Assembly: GCF_022374875.2 (NCBI RefSeq)
Contig: NZ_CP092427.2
Coordinates: 1,736,001-1,800,000, forward strand
Source: Mycolicibacterium rufum
GTDB taxonomy: Bacteria; Actinomycetota; Actinomycetes; Mycobacteriales; Mycobacteriaceae
DNA: 64,000 nucleotides
Direction of reading: 5' to 3'
A model generated the notes under the pieces. That model saw only the letters and a list, made by a program, of their open reading frames with translations. It did not search any database and was not told where the DNA came from. Each line of letters begins with the position of its first letter. Position 1 is the first letter of the stretch. The position numbers and the translations under genes are program-made. Positions 9,932 through 17,854 of the stretch are shown in pieces.

Positions 9932-10261
9932 TCACGTCCCGACTACTGCGGCTTGCATGGCCACCAGGACCGGCGGCACGGGTGGGCCGCCCAGACATGC
10001 CCCTCCGCCGGGCCCGGGGGGCGTCGGCGGAGCCTGCAGCATCACGGGCACGCCGTTGATCAATGCGGAGCCGAAGTTGGCCCACTGCACCTTCACACAC
10101 GGCGAGACCGCGATGCATCCGACGACGGTGATCTGGTCGGCCGCGGTGAGCGCGGCCGCCCCATTGACGAACACCGTGGGCGGCCCGACTGGGACGAACG
10201 TGACCTTGCCACCATGTGGGCACGTCATGATGCTGGTGAGATCGACGACGAAACCGGGCAT
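9932..10261 (-). CDS. PAAR-like spike-tip protein
   Basis: 109 aa. The N-terminal half (IMTCPHGGKVTF, VFVNGAAALTAADQ, VVGCIAVSPCVKVQW) has the size, glycine-rich turns and conserved Cys/His of PAAR-like tip proteins. Cys14, His16, Cys49 and Cys55 are candidates for the metal site at the tip apex. The C-terminus is rich in proline and glycine (PPTPPGPGGG). It follows the spike gene by 11 bp, which fits a role as the sharpened end of the needle. The family is a structural inference from pattern and context rather than from a strict PAAR repeat. Confidence 0.8.
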   Translation of the reverse strand: MPGFVVDLTSIMTCPHGGKVTFVPVGPPTVFVNGAAALTAADQITVVGCIAVSPCVKVQWANFGSALINGVPVMLQAPPTPPGPGGGACLGGPPVPPVLVAMQAAVVGT

Positions 10262-10272
10262 CCTGCACTCCC

Positions 10273-10791
10273 CTACTTCGGGATCACGAGCGACGTGTTG
10301 TTGATGAACACGCCGGTCCCCATCAATCTGATCGAGGCGAGGCCCGGACCGCAGGACAGCTCGATGGAGGTCTCGTTCATCTTGATCGACGGTCCGGCGG
10401 GCCCGCGGATCTGGATCTGTATCCCGCCAAGGGGTCCGGGCGCATCGGTGATCAGGACATAGTTCTGGCCGGGGGTTGCCATCACGATCTGCGGAACGCT
10501 GGGCGGCAGTGTCAGCGCGATCGGCGGTGCGTCGCCCAAGCCGCCGCGCCAGAAGCCGGTCCAGAAGGCGCGGTCGATGTCGCCGTCCTGGAATTGGATC
10601 CAGACTCCTGAATTCACCATGGGCACGACGCTCATGCCCGGTGTGGCATAACAGGGATCGGCCCAGATGCACGGGTCGTTTCCCAGAACGTCGTCCACCC
10701 GCACCATCACCCGGTTGCCTCCGGTGACGTCGACGTTGGAGACGACGACCCCTTTGTAGACGCCGGGATATTTCTTCGCATCGGTTGTCAT
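10273..10791 (-). CDS. spike protein, phage baseplate assembly protein V / gp5-like
   Basis: 172 aa. The first about 90 residues (YPGVYKGVVVSNVDVTGGNR, VRVDDVLGNDPCIWADPCY, GVWIQFQDGDIDRAFWTGFW) form the OB-fold typical of gpV/gp5/VgrG N-terminal domains. The rest (VLITDAPGPLGGIQIQIRGP, IELSCGPGLASIRLMG) is the repetitive beta-prism that trimerises into the needle. No lysozyme domain is inserted, unlike T4 gp5. It lies between the hub and the PAAR-like tip and overlaps the hub stop by 4 bp, the standard hub-spike-tip order. Confidence 0.9.
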   Translation of the reverse strand: MTTDAKKYPGVYKGVVVSNVDVTGGNRVMVRVDDVLGNDPCIWADPCYATPGMSVVPMVNSGVWIQFQDGDIDRAFWTGFWRGGLGDAPPIALTLPPSVPQIVMATPGQNYVLITDAPGPLGGIQIQIRGPAGPSIKMNETSIELSCGPGLASIRLMGTGVFINNTSLVIPK

Positions 10792-11909
10792 GGCAGTACC
10801 GCCGGGGCCAGAGGAAGGAAGCCGTCACGCGCGAGCGTGAAGCTCTGCTTGTATTCACCGCGTTTGATGTTGTGGGTGACGCTCTTGACGTAGTAGGTGC
10901 CGTCGTAGTTCAGGCCCGCACCGCGCACGCCGACGATGCTGCGTGCTTCCAGCACATGCCCGTACCGCAAGACGTCCAGCTTGCCCTGTCCGGTGACGGC
11001 GTCGGCGGCCTGCGTGGTCTTGCTCAACCCGCGCAGCGCGATATCGAGTGGATCGCGACCTGCCACGTCCGGCAGTGGCTCCCGGCGCAGGGCGACGGCA
11101 GGGCGTGCGGCCAGCGGCGGCCGCAGCAGTGACACATCAGGCACGGGGATCGGGATGCCGATCTTCGTGTTCGGCTCGGTCAGGGTGATCGTGTACTGGG
11201 TGCGTGAGAGTCCGTCGAAACTGAACGACAGCGACTCGACATTGGTTGCGGCGCCGGAGTTCACGGTGAGCGCGGGCTGCATCATCCCAGCCCGCGCTTC
11301 GGGACCCCAGTAGGCGACACTGACTCCGGGGGCGGGACCCGGGATGAGGAAGAACGAGTAGCCCGCCTCCGATGCGAGGGCCTGGATGTAGTTCAGGTCG
11401 GTGCCCGACTGCACGGGAATGGTCTTCAGCGGGTTGGGTACGTTGAAGATGACGGCCGGCACTGCTGCCGGGATGATGCCGTACAGCGCATATTTGGCGA
11501 CGATCGCCATCACTCGCAGATTCAGCGGCATCGCGGGATAGCACATCCGTTCGTGGCTCATGTCCATCAGCGCGGTGAGGTCTTCACCGGTCACGGTGAG
11601 CGACGATTCGCCCGGCGTGTCGCTGGGGCTGACTTCGTGCCGCGTGACGATGCCGTCTATCAGCACCGTGGGGAACCCGCCGAGGACCGCCGAGATGATC
11701 ACCCGGGCCGGCGGGTCGAGCAGCCCTGACGGCAGCAATGTGGTGCTGATCATCGACTGCTTGCTGACGGCGAACGACAGCTGAAATCCGCTGCGCTGAC
11801 CGGCGCTGGTGGTGACCTGCACCGATTGCAGCGCGTCGATCAGGGCTGCCGGCACCGGCACCGCCAGCACCGGGCCGATCATCACCATCAATTGGAGACT
11901 CTTGGCCAT
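10788..11909 (-). CDS. baseplate hub protein (gpD/gp27-like)
   Basis: 373 aa. It resembles phage late control D / VgrG gp27-like hubs. The pattern includes VQVTTSAGQRSGFQLSFAV near residue 30, ILIDGIVTRHEV-like segments, a central FNVPNPLKTIPVQSGTDLNY, then IQALASEAGYSFFLIPG. The last part (LNYDGTYYVKSVTHNIKRGE, YKQSFTLARDGF) is the C-terminal tube-like domain. The hub trimer should adapt the threefold spike to the sixfold tube. The start codon overlaps the preceding stop by one base (TAATG), so it is probably translationally coupled to the LysM-like gene. Confidence in the family is high. Confidence 0.88.
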   Translation of the reverse strand: MAKSLQLMVMIGPVLAVPVPAALIDALQSVQVTTSAGQRSGFQLSFAVSKQSMISTTLLPSGLLDPPARVIISAVLGGFPTVLIDGIVTRHEVSPSDTPGESSLTVTGEDLTALMDMSHERMCYPAMPLNLRVMAIVAKYALYGIIPAAVPAVIFNVPNPLKTIPVQSGTDLNYIQALASEAGYSFFLIPGPAPGVSVAYWGPEARAGMMQPALTVNSGAATNVESLSFSFDGLSRTQYTITLTEPNTKIGIPIPVPDVSLLRPPLAARPAVALRREPLPDVAGRDPLDIALRGLSKTTQAADAVTGQGKLDVLRYGHVLEARSIVGVRGAGLNYDGTYYVKSVTHNIKRGEYKQSFTLARDGFLPLAPAVLP

Positions 11910-12232
11910 TACGGGGCCACTTCGGTGATCAGGCTCCCGGCCGGGGTGCCGGCCGGCAGGGTGATACGCAGCCGCGCACCCACGGTGAGGAGGTCGTCGA
12001 TGTTCAGGACCCCATTCGCGTCGGCGATCCGCCAGAACTGCTCGGCGTCGCCGAACACCAGGAAAGCGATGGTGTCCAGCCGTTCTCCGATGCGGACCTG
12101 ATGCTCTCCGATCTGTACGAGATCCTGCGGCTGTGGCAGGAACCGCCGCCGCACGAACGTCACCTTCCTGCCGTCGGGCAGTTCGTGGATCGCGGTCGGG
12201 ATGCCTTGGTAGCGGCTGGTGAGGGAGAACAT
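11909..12232 (-). CDS. LysM-like tail/baseplate protein (Afp8-neighbour type)
   Basis: 107 aa. The C-terminal half (VRIGERLDTIAFLVFGDAEQ, FWRIADANGVLNIDDLLTVG, ARLRITLP) is a LysM-like fold of the kind found in short gpX/gp53-like tail proteins. Those proteins bridge tube initiator and hub. The N-terminal half (MFSLTSRYQGIPTAIHELPD) is specific to this CIS class. It lies between the tube-initiator and hub genes, with a 10-bp gap upstream. There is no signal peptide, so the LysM fold here is structural and not for cell-wall binding. Confidence 0.8.
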   Translation of the reverse strand: MFSLTSRYQGIPTAIHELPDGRKVTFVRRRFLPQPQDLVQIGEHQVRIGERLDTIAFLVFGDAEQFWRIADANGVLNIDDLLTVGARLRITLPAGTPAGSLITEVAP

Positions 12233-12242
12233 CTCTGGGTCC

Positions 12243-12875
12243 TTAGATCGTTGTCACACCTACTGAGGTGACCGGGTCGTTGATGGTGGCGGCGAAGCGC
12301 TGCTTCTGCTGCTGGTAGCCGAGGTAGAGCAGGCCGCCTTTGTGACGAAAGCCCAAGTCGTCGACGGTCAGCACCCGCACTCCGACGCTCACCTTCGCCC
12401 GGATCGGGTTCAGTGCCTGGTCATAGGCTTCCTCCGTGACGGTGAAGTCGGTGATACGCACCGGGACAACACGTCTGGAGCCGAGCACGAGCACTGACAG
12501 GGGTGCTTCGGCGGGGGCGATCTCCAGTTGGCTGCCGTGTGCCAGCTGGTCTTCTTCACGTAGCTGCGCTGTGGTCGGATAGATGGCAAGCTCCAGCGCC
12601 GACAGCACGGGGTAGAGGCCGTCGCGATACTTCTCGGGGGCGGCGGCCGCGTCGAACTCGGCGTCGAACTTGAACGATTCGTGCGGTGGACCTTTCAACC
12701 GCAACGCCTCGAGCCGGTCACCGGGCTCACCGCCGATGCCCTGAGGTTGCAGTGTCCTGGTCAGAGTGTCCGGATTGTATTGGAACGGAATCGTCTTCAC
12801 CGGACGGCCGGTGTCGGGGTCGACGAGGACGAAGCCGCCGCGTGCGGCGTTCGCCGACTGGGGGAAACTGGTCAT
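12243..12875 (-). CDS. CIS tube-family protein (tube initiator)
   Basis: 210 aa. The N-terminus (RGGFVLVDPDTGRPVKTIPF followed by QYNPDTLTRTL) is the strongly conserved entry of the contractile injection system tube protein family (Afp7-like). The sequence then runs through ESFKFDAEFDA and DFTVTEEAYDQALNPIRAKV, which fits the tube fold. It should nucleate the inner tube on the hub. The gene overlaps the 91-aa gene upstream by one base (TGATG) and precedes the LysM-like gene by 10 bp. Assignment is high confidence. Confidence 0.88.
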   Translation of the reverse strand: MTSFPQSANAARGGFVLVDPDTGRPVKTIPFQYNPDTLTRTLQPQGIGGEPGDRLEALRLKGPPHESFKFDAEFDAAAAPEKYRDGLYPVLSALELAIYPTTAQLREEDQLAHGSQLEIAPAEAPLSVLVLGSRRVVPVRITDFTVTEEAYDQALNPIRAKVSVGVRVLTVDDLGFRHKGGLLYLGYQQQKQRFAATINDPVTSVGVTTI

Positions 12876-13150
12876 CAGTGTTCCCCGTATCGCGTCGGCG
12901 CGGCCGCGGTGATCACGGCTCGGTGCAGTGCATGCGCGGCGGCACGGGCGATGTCACAGTGCGCCGAGCCGGGCAGTGTGCCGCGCACGGCCCGAACCGT
13001 TCGCGATGTCCGCCATCGCGACCGCGGGGTGGAGGCGATCAGGTCGGCGAGTTCGGTTTCGAGAGCTGCTCGGACCTCGCGGTCGAATCGGCGCGCCAGG
13101 GTGGCGTCGTCGACCACGATGCGGTCGATGCGAACGTGTATCCCCATCAT
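12875..13150 (-). CDS. small conserved CIS-operon protein of unknown function, 91 aa
   Basis: Start at ATG 13150, which overlaps the ATPase stop; a second ATG follows directly. The protein begins MMGIHVRIDRIVVDDATLAR, then has an amphipathic helix (RRFDREVRAALETELADLI) and an Arg-rich middle, then a second Ala-rich helix. I do not recognise a named domain. The N-terminal VRIDRIVVDD strand is the kind of motif seen in several short CIS and tailocin proteins. Tight overlaps on both sides argue that it is translated and dosed with the baseplate genes. A chaperone or assembly role is only a guess. Confidence 0.65.
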   Translation of the reverse strand: MMGIHVRIDRIVVDDATLARRFDREVRAALETELADLIASTPRSRWRTSRTVRAVRGTLPGSAHCDIARAAAHALHRAVITAAAPTRYGEH

Positions 13151-15219
13151 GCACCGACCGTGCTCAACGCGAACTCCCGATCGCGAATGGGAAGCTCGAG
13201 CTTCTCGAATTCCATTCGTGCCGCGGTCAGTACGTTCGCCATCGTGATTCGTCCGTCGGCCGCGGCGGCGAGGAACGCCGCGTTCACCGCGATGTTGCGG
13301 GCCATGCCGCCACTGACCGGCAGCTGCGCGAGGCGGTCGAAATCGAGATCTGCGACGGGGGCATCGCTGGGGAACGACTTCACCCAGATCTGGCGGCGTT
13401 GGCCGACGTCGGGAAAGGTGAACTCGACGACGAACCGGAGCCTGCGCAGGAACGCGGGATCCAGCGCGCCGCGCATGTTGGTCGCGAGGATCGCCAGGCC
13501 GTGATAGGCCTCCATGCGCTGCAGCAGGTAATTGATCTCGATGTTGGCGTAACGATCGTGGGCGTCCTTGACCTGGCTCCGCTTGCCGAATATGGAATCG
13601 GCTTCGTCGAACAGCAGGATCGCGCCGCCGCTTTCCCCCGCGTCGAAGAGCTTGCGCAGGTTCTTCTCCGTTTCGCCGATGTACTTGCTGACCACCGCTG
13701 ACAGGTCGATGCGGTAGAGGTCGAGTTTCAGGCGCGAGGCCAGCACCTCGGCGGCCATGGTCTTGCCGGTGCCGCTGGGTCCGGCGAACAGCACGCTGAC
13801 CCCCAGGCCGCGGTTGATGCGCCGGCCGAAGCCCCAGTCGTCGTAGACGGTCGTGCGGTGAGACACCTGGGCGGCGACGCGTTCGAGCAGTGTCCGCGCG
13901 GCCTCGGGCAACACGATGTCGTCCCAGTCGACGCGAGGTTCCAGGCGCCGTGCTAGCGCGTCAAGGCGGGGGCGGGTCCGCGCCCGGCATTCGTGCCACG
14001 CGTCTGCGGAATCGTCTGACATCGAGGCGATTTCGGCGATGTCGCAGATCTGCAGCGCGAACTGGGCCGACAGCGCGTCGATGGCACCCATGTCGGTGCC
14101 CTCGGCCAGCGAGGCCTGCCAGGCTTCGGCGCGCTCGGTCGCCGACGGTGCCTCGACGTCGAGGACGACCGACCCCCGGCCGACGTCGGACCAGCTTTCG
14201 CGCACCGCCAGTGCGCACTGGCCGCCGATGCGAGTCAGGAATCTGCTGATCGGTGTGCGGGCGGCGGCGTTCTCGTCGTCGATGTCTTCGGCGTCGATGT
14301 ACAGCGCCACCGGCAGCAGTGCGCTCTCGCGTTCCCACAGCCGCGCCAAGTTGTCCAGATCGGTGGGTTGGGTCGGGATGAGGTCCGCGGGAAGGCGGTA
14401 TGCCAGCAGTCCGCATCGGCGTGCGGCGTGCGCCGCGACGAGTCGTTTGCCGGCCGGATCGAGGCCGGCGAGTTGAACCGTCGGGGTGCCGGTCGGCCCG
14501 AGTGTCCACTCCCGTTCGATGCGCTGCGCCAGCACCTGCTGTGAGTCCGGAAGCTGCGCTGCCGCCGAGGAATCGAGGCTCGTCACCACCGGCGAGAGCC
14601 GGTCGTCGAGGTCGTTGAGGCCCTTGACGTAGTTGACGATTCGTTCGTCGGCCCGTAGCGCCGCCGATATCAGTCCCTCCCCGGACCGTTGGGTGATCTC
14701 GACGAGCTTCCAGTACCGCAGGCCGCCGCGTGGCGCCACGGCGTCCCACGCGGGGTCGGGAAGCATCTCGAGGGCGAGTCCGAACGTGGGGTACCGCATG
14801 TGGTCGTTTCCATGTGCTCGTGCGCAGAGATCGGCGACGGACGGATCGAGGTCCAGCGCGGCGCACAGCAACAGAATGTCGCGCTCGAACCGGGACAGAC
14901 CCAGCCGTGCGGCGAGCTCGACCAGAGCCGGTGGCGGTGTGCATTGTTCGGTGTGCGCGACCCTGGCGGCGGCGTTCGCGATCTCGTCGTCAGAGATGCT
15001 CGCCCGCACCGGCAGGGCGAGTTGGGGTGATTCGTGCTCGTCGCGTCCGAAGAGGCGGCCCATTCTCCCGCCGCGGTGCGGGATGGCGGAGGGGCTCGGC
15101 GGCTGCTCGGCCGGATCGCGACGCCGCTGCAGGAGCAACCGCAGCCACGCCAACGAGGCAGCGAGGAAATCGCCGTTGGCAGCCTCCCATTCGGCGGCTC
15201 CGAGCGCCGGTCGCGTCAT
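13147..15219 (-). CDS. AAA+ ATPase of the contractile injection system (Afp15-like)
   Basis: 690 aa. The C-terminal AAA+ module has a Walker A GPSGTGKT at residues 480-487, Walker B ILLFDEAD around 534-541, a sensor-1 Asn at 581 and arginines near 592-594. An upstream part about 240-400 looks like a second, degenerate AAA domain, with GLDPAGKR at 252-259 in place of a P-loop. This tandem arrangement is usual for CIS ATPases. The N-terminal about 110 residues are specific to the group. These ATPases are conserved across CIS operons and are thought to aid assembly. Both gene ends overlap neighbours by 4 bp. Confidence 0.92.
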   Translation of the reverse strand: MTRPALGAAEWEAANGDFLAASLAWLRLLLQRRRDPAEQPPSPSAIPHRGGRMGRLFGRDEHESPQLALPVRASISDDEIANAAARVAHTEQCTPPPALVELAARLGLSRFERDILLLCAALDLDPSVADLCARAHGNDHMRYPTFGLALEMLPDPAWDAVAPRGGLRYWKLVEITQRSGEGLISAALRADERIVNYVKGLNDLDDRLSPVVTSLDSSAAAQLPDSQQVLAQRIEREWTLGPTGTPTVQLAGLDPAGKRLVAAHAARRCGLLAYRLPADLIPTQPTDLDNLARLWERESALLPVALYIDAEDIDDENAAARTPISRFLTRIGGQCALAVRESWSDVGRGSVVLDVEAPSATERAEAWQASLAEGTDMGAIDALSAQFALQICDIAEIASMSDDSADAWHECRARTRPRLDALARRLEPRVDWDDIVLPEAARTLLERVAAQVSHRTTVYDDWGFGRRINRGLGVSVLFAGPSGTGKTMAAEVLASRLKLDLYRIDLSAVVSKYIGETEKNLRKLFDAGESGGAILLFDEADSIFGKRSQVKDAHDRYANIEINYLLQRMEAYHGLAILATNMRGALDPAFLRRLRFVVEFTFPDVGQRRQIWVKSFPSDAPVADLDFDRLAQLPVSGGMARNIAVNAAFLAAAADGRITMANVLTAARMEFEKLELPIRDREFALSTVGA

Positions 15220-16454
15220 GACGTCACCGTCACGGTCTGCGTGTCGTCGAAGCGCGGTGTCGGCTGCGAGCGGTCAACCAACAGGCTGTCGATACCCGCT
15301 ACCCGCAAGCGCACCACGTGCTTGCCCACCGGTGCGTCGGGAACGGTGAACGACAGAGCGCCACCGGTGACCGGATTGCCCGCGATCATGCGGTCCTCGG
15401 GGATCGCCCTGCCCCCGAGGATGAGGAACGCCTGCTGGCCGGCGATCACGGGGGGCGCGCAGGCCAGTGTGATGTCGACCTCGCCCTGCGCGTTCCGGGC
15501 GACGGTGATCGGCATCGCACTGGTGATGCGCGGAGCGACAGCGAGCGGTACGGCATTCGTGACGGTCGTGATGTCCTGCCCGTCGACGGTGTTCGTCAGC
15601 GCCACGCTGGCCGACCAGAGTCCGGCGGGCGCGGCGGCCGGCACCTCGACGGTGACCGTGTCGGCGGTCGCGGCTGTGGACGTCAGCGTCTCCGGATCGG
15701 GCAGCAACGGGTGGGTCAGGGTGGCGGCAGCGGTGTGCGCCGAGAGGTTGATGCCCCGCAGGTCTACGGACTCGCCGGGGCGGGCCGCCGTCTGGCCGAG
15801 CATGGGGACTGCGGCCTCGAGCTCCGGGAACGGTGAGGCGGTGTCGGCCCGCGCGGTGGGTCCTTCGTCGTTGTCGCCTCGTCGGATCACCGGGACCGGG
15901 GTTCGGGGGGGCCGGCGGCTGTCGATGAGGATCACCCGGACTTCGAACGCGGCCGACAGCCGGTAGGGCGTCTGAAACGCCGACCACAGCGAGTAGATGT
16001 CGTTCTCGGCCAACGGTTGCCAGGTGATGCGGATACCGTCGAGTTGGGTGGAGACGTTGCTGAAGGCGGCCGAGTCGTGCAGTTGAGTGTGGCTGAGCTG
16101 GCTTTGTTCGTGCACCGCGCGCGATGCCAGACCGAGTAGCCGGTGCGCGTCGAGGTCCTTGCCGCCCTGCACATAGGGGGTGATCAGGTAGTGCAACGCG
16201 AGCGGAAGCGGCGGTTGTGCGCTTTCACCGGGTGCGATGTCGAGTGGGTCTTCGTTGCGCAGTGCCGCGGCGATTTCCGTGCGGTACAGGAACAGGTTGA
16301 CCTGCAACGCCTCGATGTCGGTCTGCACCTCGTGAGGCGGCTGTGCAATGACTTTCACGCCACCGGGAAAGGCCTGTGGCCCCGTGTTGACGGCGTCGTC
16401 GATCACCTGGAGCAGGGTCTGGGTCACTCCTTCGATCGCGCGCGCGTCGCTCAT
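15216..16454 (-). CDS. Pvc16/DUF4255 family protein with C-terminal Ig-like domains
   Basis: 412 aa. The N-terminal about 190 residues (AIEGVTQTLLQVIDDAV, VQVNLFLYRTEIAAALRN-like, LALHYLITPY, LLGLASRAVHEQSQLSH) match the DUF4255/Pvc16 family, which caps the distal end of the sheath-tube (Afp16-type terminator). The remainder (PGESVDLRGINL, then repeated V/T-rich strands) looks like one or two IPT/TIG-like beta-sandwich domains, an extension not present in short Pvc16 proteins. In this fusion the cap could carry an exposed domain. It precedes the ATPase gene with ATGA overlap. Confidence 0.85.
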   Translation of the reverse strand: MSDARAIEGVTQTLLQVIDDAVNTGPQAFPGGVKVIAQPPHEVQTDIEALQVNLFLYRTEIAAALRNEDPLDIAPGESAQPPLPLALHYLITPYVQGGKDLDAHRLLGLASRAVHEQSQLSHTQLHDSAAFSNVSTQLDGIRITWQPLAENDIYSLWSAFQTPYRLSAAFEVRVILIDSRRPPRTPVPVIRRGDNDEGPTARADTASPFPELEAAVPMLGQTAARPGESVDLRGINLSAHTAAATLTHPLLPDPETLTSTAATADTVTVEVPAAAPAGLWSASVALTNTVDGQDITTVTNAVPLAVAPRITSAMPITVARNAQGEVDITLACAPPVIAGQQAFLILGGRAIPEDRMIAGNPVTGGALSFTVPDAPVGKHVVRLRVAGIDSLLVDRSQPTPRFDDTQTVTVTS

Positions 16455-16460
16455 CGCCGA

Positions 16461-17153
16461 TCAGCCCTCTCGGCTCTTCAGGTAGTCGTCGAGCGTCAGT
16501 TGCGGCCGCCGTTGTGTGGTCGCGTGCCGAGCCGGATTCGGTGGCGATGGCGCCGCCATGATCTCCACCCGCCCGATGCTGATGTGGACGTCGGGTTCGC
16601 TTGCGGGATCACGCGAGGCGACGACGTTGCGCTCGAACACGCTGGTGCGGTGGGAAGACCGCTGGATGACGACCGCCGGCGCGGGTCGTCGGTCCGGGAG
16701 CGCCGCCGGCGGCGCGGACGGCGGCACCTCGGGAGACGGTGGCACCGCTACCCGGTGCGGGGGCTCCGGATCCATTCGGCTCCGCGCTTCGGTCGCTGCG
16801 TGCCCCGCTCGGTGGCGCGCGACGGCCGCCGACGGTGCGCGCACGGGATCGGACCGTACCTGTTGCGTTGGAAAGCGCGGTGATTCGGCGCGGCTATGCT
16901 CCGGTGCGGGCGCCCGCTGTCCCCCCTGCGCGGGCGGCGTGACCGTCTCCGTCGGCGGCGCGGGTTGCGGCGCGGCGAGTCCCACGATCAATGCGAGGTC
17001 GGTGTCATGCCCGCGCTCCGACGAGGTGGTGAAGGTTCCCAGCGGCAGCGATTCGCTGTTGCCACGGTGCGAGGGCTCGAACAGCGACGGCAGTAGCGGG
17101 CGGATCGGCGGGAGCGCTGGTCGGCCGAGCAATCTGTCGACGAAGTCGCTCAT
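16461..17153 (-). CDS. proline-rich CIS-operon protein of unknown function
   Basis: 230 aa, start at ATG 17153 overlapping the zinc-ribbon gene's TGA. Residues 1-30 (MSDFVDRLLGRPALPPIRPL) could be an amphipathic anchor. Residues about 70-160 are rich in Pro, Ala and Arg and look disordered. The C-terminal part holds VHISIGRVEIMA, a short motif that I have seen in similarly placed proteins of CIS and tailocin operons. It ends with a charged helix (LTLDDYLKSREG). It is far too short and too disordered to be a conventional tape measure. A linker or assembly scaffold is possible; the function is unknown. Confidence 0.65.
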   Translation of the reverse strand: MSDFVDRLLGRPALPPIRPLLPSLFEPSHRGNSESLPLGTFTTSSERGHDTDLALIVGLAAPQPAPPTETVTPPAQGGQRAPAPEHSRAESPRFPTQQVRSDPVRAPSAAVARHRAGHAATEARSRMDPEPPHRVAVPPSPEVPPSAPPAALPDRRPAPAVVIQRSSHRTSVFERNVVASRDPASEPDVHISIGRVEIMAAPSPPNPARHATTQRRPQLTLDDYLKSREG

Positions 17154-17851
17154 GGTGTCGCCATCTCGAGATATCGGCGGCGACGCGCGGGGCTGACAGC
17201 CAACACGTCGTTCTCCGACCAGCCGTAGACCATGGCCAGTTCGTGTACGTCGTGGAGGATGCGGACGGCCTCGGCGTTGACCTCCGACCACAGGTAGCCC
17301 GCGATGTCGAAGGGGGCATTCCATCGGTGATCACAGACGGCGCAGTCGGCTTCGACGTGAATGTCAGCTTGAGGGTCCAGCGCGGCCAAGGCCGCGGACA
17401 TCTGGTCGAGGACGGATTCCGGCAGGCTCTGCGTGTCGTCGGGCAGGCTGGTGGTGACGCACCGTGCGATGAGGTCGCGGCGTGCGGCGCGCGACGACCC
17501 AGCGATCGCGAGTAGATCGCGCGAGGTGATGGCGCGGAACTCGATCTTTATGTCGCCCAGATGTACTGCCTCCCGGTCATCGTCGACGTCCTCGACCGCA
17601 AGGTCGGCGATGCTCAGTTCCATCTCCAATTCCGTTCCACAGGAGGGACAGTCGACCAGGCACGCCAGTGTCGGACCGAAGCATTCCTGTCGCAGCGCCA
17701 GCAGGTGGCGATCGCGAGCCCCGATGGTCAGGTCCGCGACGTCGGCCTGCTGCGCGCCGGCCGCGGCGAGTGCAAGCGTTCGCAGCAGCGGTGGCCGATC
17801 CGCCGCCGCCTCCCACAGCGCGAGGATCCGCGCTTCGCTGGTCGCGGACAC
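17150..17851 (-). CDS. zinc-ribbon baseplate-type protein
   Basis: 233 aa, GTG start at 17851. Two CxxC pairs, CPSC at residues 68-71 and CAVC at 170-173, could join into one split zinc ribbon. Two further cysteines at 57 and 64 lie nearby. The sequence between them (LAVEDVDDDREAVHLGDIKI) is acidic. The C-terminus (VHELAMVYGWSENDVLAVSP, ARRRRYLEMA) is a conserved helical ending that I associate with T4-gp12-adjacent baseplate proteins of CIS loci. It lies between tube and proline-rich genes, which suggests an early assembly role. Naming as baseplate protein is context-based. Confidence 0.7.
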   Translation of the reverse strand: MSATSEARILALWEAAADRPPLLRTLALAAAGAQQADVADLTIGARDRHLLALRQECFGPTLACLVDCPSCGTELEMELSIADLAVEDVDDDREAVHLGDIKIEFRAITSRDLLAIAGSSRAARRDLIARCVTTSLPDDTQSLPESVLDQMSAALAALDPQADIHVEADCAVCDHRWNAPFDIAGYLWSEVNAEAVRILHDVHELAMVYGWSENDVLAVSPARRRRYLEMATP

Positions 17852-17854
17852 GGG

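Noticed and set aside
16461..17153. Tape-measure protein
   Set aside because: At 230 aa, rich in proline and without long coiled coil, it is too short for the sheath lengths usual in contractile systems.
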